Source: Chaetoderma sp. LZ-2023a (Eukaryota > Mollusca > Caudofoveata > Chaetodermatida > Chaetodermatidae). From it: a stretch of DNA of 64,000 bases. The notes beneath the pieces were generated by a model, which saw only the letters and a list, made by a program, of their open reading frames with translations, was not told the origin of the DNA and did no database searches. A program made the translations under genes and the position numbers. Below are positions 59,201 to 64,000 of this stretch, piece by piece; the first letter of the stretch is position 1, and each line of letters starts with the position of its first letter. The stretch is taken from positions 54,933,380 to 54,997,379 of the forward strand of contig CM067370.1 in the NCBI GenBank assembly GCA_034401795.1, written 5' to 3'.

Positions 59201-61524
59201 AAGTAGAAACCTAAGGAGTTGACCAGAATTGTAACAAGAACACAGTGGCCATGTTTCTTTATGTATCAACTTCCCTTGAACCAATTTAAATGGCCCTTAG
59301 TCCCTAATAATATCTCCCAAATTTCGGCCTATCCCGTTCAACGGGTCTGGAAAAGAAGTAATTCTCATGAAAACTAGGGCATCCAAAAATGGTCGCCAAA
59401 GCATTAGGCCAATCAAGTTCCCTTGAACAAACTTGGTTCATCTGTTGATGACCTTTAATGAATTTTGAATCAATCCCCCAAGCGGAGTCGGAAAAGAAGA
59501 TTTTCAAAGGCAAATTGACCAACCAGCTTCATTTGAACAAATCTGTATCTCTATGCCCAAGGGATCCTTTCTGCCAAATATAATTGAAACCAACACAGTG
59601 ATTCTCGAGAAGACTGCTTTTGGCAGGAAAAGGATCCAAGATGGCCTCAAACTGTTTATCCGACAGTTTTGAAAATGCAAATTTGAAATTAGAATACCCA
59701 AAACACTACATAAAATAATTTTGATTTCATATCCATAAAATATAACAAGAGGCCCACGGGTCCTGTATTGCTCACCTGCAATTATTTGCCACTAGCATAA
59801 CTGAACAAAACAAGATGATCACTGGAAAAATTTACCAATCAACTTTCTGTAAAGAAGGTTTAGCCAAGTTTTACTAAAATTGGCCCAGTGTTTAATAAGC
59901 TGTCTTTTTATGATTTTATCAGACATTTGCAGAAAATACCAGATGTCTACCAAAAAAGCTAAATTTTGATTGATTCATGGCGGACATGTTGTTTTGACAT
60001 ATCTCCATGGAACAAACTTTAATGGCCTTTAGTCCGTAATCATATCTCCAATTTTGTCCCAACCTGTCCAGCGATTCTGAAGAAGTCGTTTTCATGAAAA
60101 CTAGGCTATCCAAGATGGCCGCCGAACCATTTGGCCAACCAAGTTTCCTTGAACAAACTTGGTTCAATCCCCCAAATGGTTTCAGAAGATTTTTAGATGT
60201 TTATAAAAACTTTCGCGAAAACTAGGTTGTCAAAGATGGCTGCCAAACGATTTGGCCAATCAAGTTCCCTTGAACAAACTTGGTTCAGCTCTTGTGCTAG
60301 ACCATATTTCATGACTTTTGAATCGATCGCTGAAATGGTTTCGGAAAAGGCCAAAATCCAAGATGCCCGCCGGCCAATTTGGCCGATCAGCTTCCTTTGA
60401 ACAAACTTGGTTCCCTATGCCGTAAGGATGATTCCTGCCACATATACTTGAAATTGGCCCAGTGGTTCTCGAGAGGAAGACATTTTAAATTTCCAATTGC
60501 TTTAGCATGGGAGATTTTGGCGGGAAAATGTTCCAAGATGGCCACCAAACACGCTACATTTTGATTGGCCCATGGCAGTCATGCTTTTTGACGGACAACT
60601 TCCCCTGAACAAACTTTAATGGCCCTTAGTCCAATATCATATCTGTCAAATTTTGGCTCAATCCGTTTATCGTTCCTGGAGATGTTTTCCCAAAAACTAG
60701 GTCATTCAAGATGGCTGCCAAACTATTTAACCAATCAAGTTCCTTTGAACAAACTTGGTTCAGCGCTTCCCATAGATCATATTTCATGTGTTTTGAATCA
60801 ATGCCCATGCGGTTTCGGATTTTAAGACATTTTTAAAAATAGGTCAAAATCCAAGATGGGCACCGACAAATTGGCAGATCGACTTCTTTTGAACAAACTT
60901 GAATCTCTATACCCTAAGGATGCTTCCTGCCAAATATAATTGAAATCAGCCCGTTCTTGCAAAGAAGTCGTTTAAAGGAAAAGTTGACGGACGACAGATG
61001 GATGGATGATGGACGGATGGTCGCCATGGCATAACCTCACTTGGCATTTCAGGGCAGGTGAGCTAAAAATCCAATATGGCCACCAATTATGCTATATTTT
61101 GATTGGTCCATGGCGGCCATGTGTTTTCACATATTAACGTCCATTGAACACACTTCAAGAGGCCTTAGTCCCTAATCAGATCTCCCAAATTTCGGCCCGA
61201 TCTGTTCTACGGTTCTGGAGAAGTCATTTTCGTGAAAACTCAGTCATCCAAGATGGCCGCTGAACAATTTGGCCAAACAAGTTCCATTATACAAATTTGC
61301 TTCGGCTCTTGCCCTCGATGATACTTCATGAGCTTTAAATCGATCTCCCAAGTGCTTTCGGAGATCTTTAAGATGTTTCTAAAATTTGGTCAAACTCCAA
61401 GATAGCCACTGGTGAAATTGGTTGATCGTCTTCGTTTGAACAAACTTGGATTCATATATGCTAAGGGCACTTCCTGCCAAATATAATTGAAATCTGCCTA
61501 GTGGTTCCTGAGAAGAAGCCATTT

Positions 61525-61618
<94 letters not shown>

Positions 61619-61864
61619 GAGACAGATGGATGGACAACAGACGGACGATCGCCACAGCATAAGCTCACTTGGCCTTTCAGGCCAGCTGAGCTAAAGATGT
61701 TCAACTTGTGATCGCAAGTAATGTAGATGATACATGGTAATACATACAAAGTTCTCGTCTACTCAGCGGCCGGCTGAACAATGGACGTCTTTGAGCTGGT
61801 TGGGCACGAGAATCCCTTGCAGATTCCTGCATCTCTTGACAAGTGGCATTCAAATGTGGATGGA
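44656..61864 (-). CDS. Unrecognised gene, five exons visible, basic N-part and acidic repeated C-part
   Basis: Exons (minus order) 61864-61748, 57393-57139, 56173-56020, 50849-50704 and 47471-44656 join with matching phases (1, 1, 2, 1) and give about 1160 residues. Each acceptor is a CAG or TAG after a pyrimidine-rich run, and each donor is GT. The first four exons are rich in Arg, Lys, Pro and Gln (for example RRPLFSRPLSRREL, QPARKSLRRSMPNQ, RFRTPKPLNRPQIPKRVLPK). The last exon is highly acidic and Ser/Thr-rich with two long internal repeats. No signal peptide or membrane segment is visible. The product is probably intrinsically disordered; a binding protein with opposite charges at its two ends is conceivable, but no family was recognised. 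The first exon enters in phase 1, so the start codon lies upstream, beyond the DIRS element or the window. Confidence 0.7.
47588..50451 (+). mobile_element. Pearl-like family A element, full length with both ends
   Basis: The 5' end AAGAGGCCCAAGGGTCCTGT..ACCCACCTGG is at 47586-47621. Repeating modules follow (TTTAATGGCCCTTAGTCCC; GGTCATCCAAGATGGCCGC; CAAGTTCCCTTGAACAAACT; CCCATTGCTTTAGTATGGGA), about three and a half rounds of an approximately 650 bp composite. Next come GACGGACGGATGGCAGATGG, GGTCGCCACGGCATA and the stem AGCTCACTTAGCC/GGCCAGGTGAGCT (50416-50446) followed by AATAA. The 5' CCACCTGG can pair with the 3' CCAGGTG, an inverted subterminal arrangement typical of HINE/Helentron-like elements. 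It lies antisense in an intron of the - strand gene. A C-run at about 50166 interrupts one unit. Confidence 0.75.
50704..50849 (-). CDS. Exon of the - strand gene
   Basis: 146 bp. The acceptor CCATTGCCTCTAG leaves one base (C) to complete a codon started in the previous exon, and the donor G/GTACCT leaves one base for the next. It encodes IVYKQREAVKKPSDRINGDR, a Ser/Arg-rich stretch and GHVKSHDIA. The donor is not the best consensus (GTACCT). The phases on both sides fit the neighbouring exons, which is the main support. Confidence 0.6.
50857..51242 (-). mobile_element. MITE family P, full-length minus copy next to a splice acceptor
   Basis: 386 bp. CAATGGATAAATACAGTTTT (50857 on) and, at the other end, GACAAACTGGATTCCTCTATTG (to 51242) form an imperfect inverted pair. 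The order inside is the reverse of the plus copies, with the palindrome at about 50973-51052. Only 7 bp separate it from the exon edge at 50849. Confidence 0.8.
51500..52475 (+). mobile_element. Pearl-like family C element: five core units, microsatellite and terminal hairpin
   Basis: CATAAGTCGAAAGGGGGCAT-type markers at 51580, 51715, 51877, 52035 and 52196 (period 135-162 bp). After the cores comes an ACGG/ACAG-rich stretch (52350-52415), then TAGTCCCC (52430-52437), an inner CCGGTTTTACCGG and GGGGACTA (52463-52470), followed at once by ATAATTAT. ORFs inside follow the repeat. Confidence 0.75.
52500..52660 (-). repeat. Family F-like fragment, minus orientation
   Basis: Reverse complement of phrases seen at 21.1-21.4 kb (TTTGCATTTAGCTGAT; GTCGAAAGGTCAAAG). 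Confidence 0.45.
52677..53997 (-). mobile_element. 5'-truncated LINE copy with perfect 14 bp target-site duplication
   Basis: TTATTTGAAGACAT occurs at 52663-52676 and again at 53998-54011, bounding the insertion exactly. Minus-sense, the copy begins within the RT thumb region (ILKTIYVGAARPHLEYGSS) and ends with GCGATTTAAAAGAAGAAGAC. Truncation at the 5' side and a GAA-type tail are classic for target-primed reverse transcription. It is a close relative of the copy at 11320-12966. Confidence 0.95.
52813..53931 (-). pseudogene. LINE polyprotein C-terminal part with intact RNase H
   Basis: 372 codons open from the RT thumb (SHQENLDRVQKQALRIITGG) into an RNase H domain with the expected acidic residues: Asp in YTDGSAKDA, Glu in RAEVEALVHA, Asp in FLSDARSVLEA, and His and Asp in IPSHCGVQGNEEADKMAK. 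After that comes TIFRLIIGHNRLNQHMYRRF, a frequent C-terminal motif of such polyproteins, and a short Cys-poor tail in a probably shifted frame. The catalytic RT part is missing through 5' truncation, so the copy cannot move by itself. It sits in the same direction as, and in an intron of, the - strand gene. Confidence 0.85.
54012..54992 (+). mobile_element. Pearl-like variant A', split by the LINE insertion and by other DNA
   Basis: CCAAGATGGTCTCCCAAGAAATTGACCAATC (spanning about 54131-54161) and AAATGGCCACCG..CGACCAACCAAAATTC mark two cores. Unrelated DNA with an inverted pair (TGTCACGTAGTAAAATTAAA at about 54673 against its complement near 54725) lies between. The end reads AGCTGATGACTGG..GGTCGCCATGGCATAAGCTC, hairpin and AGATGAGCTAG (about 54990). 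Confidence 0.6.
55150..55370. mobile_element. piggyBac-like MITE relative
   Basis: TTTAACACTCGAGCTGGCC at the left; CTAGACAAGACTTTTTGAAA, TTTACCACTGGAATGACCGA / AGTCATTCCAGTG inner pair; right end degraded. Confidence 0.6.
55420..55745 (-). mobile_element. MITE family P, minus copy lacking half of the palindrome
   Basis: CCCGCCCATCTCTAGCTAAG..AAAACTACACAGGTAAGC, GTTGAATATTTTGCAACTAA, GGGTGCTGTTGCTGC, then directly GAATGGTTATTAAATAGTAAAG and TAAATCACGTCATTCATGAT. One arm of the palindrome has been deleted. It ends GATCGATCCTCTATTA. Confidence 0.75.
55746..56019. other. Intron; right half of a family P core
   Basis: CCAGTCAAATTAATTTTGAA..GTTCAGCA (55846-55876) is half of the palindrome. Nothing else recognised. 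Confidence 0.4.
56020..56173 (-). CDS. Exon of the - strand gene
   Basis: 154 bp between GGTGTCTACAG and GTAAGC, both strong sites. It encodes a Lys/Arg/Pro-rich segment (LPDADKRFRTPKPLNRPQIP, then KRVLPKHGFASRLKKEKP). It enters in phase 1 and leaves in phase 2, fitting the exons on both sides. Confidence 0.75.
56236..56290. repeat. (TG)n microsatellite
   Basis: TGTGTGTGCGTGCATG followed by about 26 bp of pure GT. Confidence 0.9.
56575..56972 (+). mobile_element. MITE family P, plus copy with partly duplicated palindrome arm
   Basis: CATCATATGACATCATGACG..TGACATCATGAATGACGT..TACTATTTAATAAATCGTCTG, GTTGAAACTAATTTGACTGG, then GCAGCAACAGCACCCAGT occurring twice in tandem (about 56801-56835), AAAATATTCAACAGCTTACC, CGATCAATCCCAACATGG and GGAGCTTAGCTAGAGG. 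Confidence 0.75.
57139..57393 (-). CDS. Exon of the - strand gene
   Basis: 255 bp after TTCCGTTCCACAG, ending AAAG/GTTAGA. It encodes ESRVNSGHHISCSVPTNPDS, then QQPARKSLRRSMPNQ, ADERLMTRGQAYYMG and a basic amphipathic-looking end (WHVYNLDHMRQIKRRQYKEK). In phase with both neighbours. Confidence 0.75.
57394..57540. other. Intron; partial family P trace
   Basis: CATTTTGAAATTAATTTGAT (57488-57507) is a single arm fragment. Confidence 0.35.
57541..58666 (+). mobile_element. Pearl-like family B element: seven core units, microsatellite, terminal hairpin
   Basis: Unit markers TTTTGACCC..CCCCTGGGGGCGG at 57583, 57737, 57883, 58029, 58177, 58333 and 58453 give a period of about 146-156 bp (last shortened). 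Each unit also has CATATGGGTAACTCACATAC, AAATTTGGTTGAATTCCGTC and GGAGTTGCATTACAATCAAT. The end is GACAGACAGATGGACAGACG and the stem TATCCCC (58627-58633) / GGGGATA (58652-58658), with inner pairing ACATTTT/AAAACGT, followed by ATAAT. It lies in an intron of the - strand gene, opposite strand. Confidence 0.8.
58667..59220. other. Intron; two family P fragments, otherwise unassigned
   Basis: GGTTTCAAAATCTATTCCCC..AGCTTAGCTGTGTAGTTT (58664-58705) and CTGTTGAATTCTATGGCAGC..TTCAAGATATTCAGC (58805-58865). The 62-codon plus ORF (58914-59102) has no recognised domain. Confidence 0.45.
59221..59750 (+). mobile_element. Family A fragment
   Basis: CATGTTTCTTTATGTATCAACTTCCC, TGGCCCTTAGTCCCTAAT and CAAGTTCCCTTGAACAAACT modules; ends in an AAATATAACAAGAGGCCC junction where the next element starts. 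Confidence 0.65.
59748..61067 (+). mobile_element. Pearl-like family A element, complete plus copy
   Basis: Starts AACAAGAGGCCCACGGGTCC..TTGCTCACCTG (59750-59781) and ends AAGTTGACGGACGACAGATGG, GGTCGCCATGGCATAACCTC, TTCAGGGCAGGTGAGCTAAA (61067). The interior is the usual AAGATGGC modules. Confidence 0.75.
61068..61695 (+). mobile_element. Family A fragment with (GA)n expansion and terminal hairpin
   Basis: Modules as above; the microsatellite near the 3' end has become about 84 bp of pure AG (61530-61613), then GGAGAGACAGATGGATGGAC, the hairpin AGCTCACTTGGCC/GGCCAGCTGAGCT (about 61661-61691) and AAAG. Confidence 0.7.
61530..61613. repeat. (GA)n microsatellite
   Basis: Uninterrupted AG dinucleotides within the 3' microsatellite region of a family A element; gives artificial Ser-Leu ORFs on the other strand. 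Confidence 0.95.
61748..61864 (-). CDS. First visible exon of the - strand gene
   Basis: 117 bp after TTGGTTGTTTCAG and before GTATGT, both good sites. It encodes VHPHLNATCQEMQESARDSR, then AQPAQRRPLFSRPLSRREL. Its last base completes a Phe codon with the exon at 57393. It enters in phase 1, so at least one more exon lies upstream. Confidence 0.7.
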
Positions 61865-61939
61865 CTGAAACAACCAAATCAAAAATTTTTCCAAATAGGG
61901 ATAACCCGTAACACTTGAATTTGTTCAAGAAAATATAGA

Positions 61940-62320
61940 TTTTCTCATAGAAAATAAACGAAATCATGGATTTCTTTTTTCACGAGAGTTGTTACCTCCC
62001 TAACGCTCTTTGATATTCCCAAATATCGACTTTCACTCAATAAACACTCAGATTAAAAAAGTTAGGTGCCCCCAATGGGAAGGTAGTCAGATGACAGTCC
62101 GGCGGATGTCAGACCCAACCTCCGCGCATGCGCAGACAAGTACTTCCTCTGACTAATTTATTGGCTGTCACTATGCAACTTTAAGAAAGCCTGAAGACCG
62201 AGCCTCTGTGGGGCAGAGGCCGGGTCCATGTTAGGGAGGTAAGTATCAATTCTCTCGTGAAAAAATTAATCTGTGATTTCGTTTATTTCACTTCAAGAGT
62301 ATACTTACCTCCCTAACACT
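61940..62320 (-). repeat. Terminal inverted structure of a DIRS-like element
   Basis: AAATAAACGAAATCA..TTTTTTCACGAGAG..ACCTCCCTAAC (61945-62011) is complementary, with few mismatches, to 62231-62287. A third, direct partial copy (TTACCTCCCTAACACTCATTGATATT, from about 62305) follows. Linked terminal inverted and internal complementary repeats are characteristic of DIRS1-type elements. The intervening 220 bp has a CCGCGCATGCGCAGAC patch. Confidence 0.7.
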
Positions 62321-62874
62321 CATTGATATTGCCAGAATTTGTCAGAGAATTCGTTGGGAGGGAGGTGAGGTCAAAAGACCAGCTCTTCCCAATGTGCTTT
62401 TCTGCATTTAAGGCACTTAAACTTCTGAAATTGTGTGAAAGCACAACCAGGGATATATTTGAACATCGGATAACACAACCGATGGCTGAGAGAAAACCAT
62501 ATGTCATATGCCTCCCCCCCCCCATCCTTCTTGGGAGGAAGACAGAATGACCTCAATATCCCATATGCTCTCTACGTACAAGTCCCATGGATATTTCAAA
62601 GACTGATTAAACGAAAAGGCTTCATTTTCGTATACTCTCAAGAATGAACCACATAAAACACGTACCATCACCATATTAATAATGAAGGGTCACGTGACAA
62701 CACAATCAACAATGAACAACACATAAACAAGACTGACCTTGTGAAAGTTGGCTGCTGTCATCATCTTCCCATTGGTGAATGCTGATGCAGTCCAAGTAAG
62801 TGGTTGTTACCAGTGATAAATTGTGAAATATGTAAAAAATGAGAGAACCTCATCAAAATATTTAGACCTAAATT
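62321..62874 (-). other. 3' region of the DIRS-like element, no clear protein
   Basis: A minus frame (62371-62556) with FQKFKCLKCRKAHWEELVF and a C10 run (about 62513) is seen, otherwise AT-rich. It may be an untranslated or extra-ORF part of the element. Confidence 0.4.
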
Positions 62875-63490
62875 ATCTTTTCAAAATCGATAAGGCGAGA
62901 GGATTCGAGGTGTCACGGAGGTAATGGTCGGTAAAACTTGACTCACAGTGCCACTGGGCTACTGACATAATGTCATCCACAGGAACCCCATTAAACAGGG
63001 CAGTAGAAGCCACTACACCGCGAACACTGTGAGCCTTAGCTAAGGCAACTTGTTTACCTGTGGCGGATTTATGACAAAATTGAATGCACTCTACAATCCA
63101 ACAGGAAATGGTGTCCTAAGACGCCCTGCCATGGGGTTCAATATATGACAACCATAACGCCTTTGGGTCCATCCGCCATTCCTGAGTACGTTGTTTGTAC
63201 CGGTTTAATGCACGGACTGGACACCATGCTTTTGAATTAGGATCAAATCTAGTCAAAGCGGTTCAAATGGCTTATCAGCTAGTACCTGGATCACTAAAGA
63301 TAAACTCCAAGATGGAATCACTGGGGGATTCCTTGGTCTTAGATTGCCCATGCCTTTAATTAAAGTATTTAATGTACTTACTTCATCACTTCCCCTATTA
63401 GCCAAGCAAGAGATAACTGTCATTAAAGCTGACTTATAGCCAGCAATAGTTAGGCTTGAGGCTATAGGCATCATACAGGTGACAGAGGAA
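62875..63490 (-). pseudogene. DIRS-like tyrosine recombinase, broken
   Basis: Minus strand: ASSLTIAGYKSALMTVISC, NTLIKGMGNLRPRNPPVIPS and WSLSLVIQVLADKPFEPL, a frame slip near 63240, then FDPNSKAWCPVRALNRYKQR, an in-frame stop near 63118, AKAHSVRGVVASTALF and AQWHCESSFTDHYLRD. HxxR of the tyrosine recombinase box (HSVRG) and the catalytic Tyr (HYLRD) are present. This enzyme replaces integrase in DIRS elements, joining circular cDNA to the genome. The slip and the stop mark a dead copy. Confidence 0.8.
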
Positions 63491-63498
63491 ATCGGCTA

Positions 63499-64000
63499 CT
63501 ACCTGAATAGATGAATCCATTGGATTAATACATCTTCTTGAGCACCATTATGCAAATCTGTTGGTTTTATAATTATATGCTCTGGAGATTGACCCCCTTC
63601 TGGCTTTTGCCATGAACATGGCTGCTTGCTCAGAAAAGCCCTCCTTAATTCTAGATTCCTTGACAACATCCACACATTCAATATGAACATTGATGGATTG
63701 TTGTGAAGGGGCTTGCCCTGGAAGATAATATTGTCCATCAGAGGTAGAGGAACCGGATTGCAGACCAGAAGGTCCAGCAGATCTGTATACCATGATCGGC
63801 TCGGCCAATTTGGGGTGATCAGAAGCACTTGGCACTCCTCCTGTTTGGTTTTCAGAAGAATTTTTGGAATCAGGATTGCTGGATGGAATGCATATGCATA
63901 TATTCGCACCCAGCTGATAGCTAATGCATCTGTTGCGATAGCGCTCGGATCTGGAATCGGAGAGACGTACATCGTCATCTTCGCATTCTTCTTCATTGCA
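63499..64000 (-). pseudogene. DIRS-like RNase H-like region, partial at window edge
   Basis: The minus frame 63499-63996 encodes DPSAIATDALAISWVRIYAY, then AFHPAILIPKILLKTKQEEC, VLLITPNWPSRSWYTDLLDL and a connector to the recombinase. The order RNase H then recombinase, and the wording TPNWPSRSWY, are those of DIRS-type polyproteins. The upstream RT would lie right of 64000. It is not the same copy as the DIRS remnant at 1-3.1 kb, since both run to the left. Confidence 0.8.

Noticed and set aside
61461-61749. ORFs with Ser-Leu repeats
   Set aside because: Products of the GA microsatellite in a family A element.

Overview
This is a window of eukaryotic, AT-rich, repeat-dense animal DNA. It has no operons, but it has spliced exons, pseudogenised retrotransposons and many miniature DNA elements. 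The most likely source is a mollusc, probably a bivalve. Three things point there: a VPS29 gene of clear metazoan type; interspersed repeats built from tandem cores of about 145-165 bp followed by an ACGG/ACAG-type microsatellite and a terminal stem-loop, which is the architecture described for bivalve 'pearl' elements and HINE/Helentron-type elements; and DIRS-like tyrosine-recombinase retrotransposons. The species assignment is inference.

Two host genes can be supported. VPS29 (retromer subunit) lies on the + strand, with its three main coding exons at 19582-24668; the small first exon carrying the ATG was not found. A second, unrecognised gene lies on the - strand. Five phase-compatible exons (61748-61864, 57139-57393, 56020-56173, 50704-50849, 44656-47471) encode a basic N-terminal half and a very acidic, internally duplicated C-terminal half. 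Its introns are filled with mobile elements, and its 5' exon lies outside the window or is hidden by a DIRS element.

Layout: 1-3.1 kb is the decayed gag/RT part of a DIRS-like element (- strand), preceded at 3.1-5.3 kb by two tandem copies of a 1.1 kb leader. 5.3-9.2 kb holds repeats, including a foldback element around a TA microsatellite. 9.2-13.4 kb holds two LINE remnants and a piece of the main pearl-like repeat. 13.4-18.6 kb holds palindromic MITEs, a LINE ORF1 remnant and a Penelope-like fragment. 18.6-24.7 kb is VPS29 with repeat-filled introns. 24.8-44.6 kb is gene-poor: piggyBac-like MITEs, palindrome-centred MITEs, an almost intact Tc1 transposon nested in one of them with a templated duplication at its right end, several core-repeat families, and AT and TTTGTCTGTC satellites. 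44.6-61.9 kb is the - strand gene, whose introns contain a pearl-like element, a LINE copy with a perfect 14 bp target-site duplication, and MITEs. 61.9-64 kb is the 3' part of a second DIRS-like element (tyrosine recombinase, RNase H-like region and terminal inverted structure).

The clearest candidates for something undescribed are: (i) a family of roughly 400 bp TIR elements with a conserved central palindrome, present in more than a dozen pieces here; (ii) several unrelated core-repeat families that end in the same way (stem-loop followed by AATAA/AATAAT); and (iii) the new - strand gene, one of whose splice acceptors and whose stop codon both lie next to copies of family (i).
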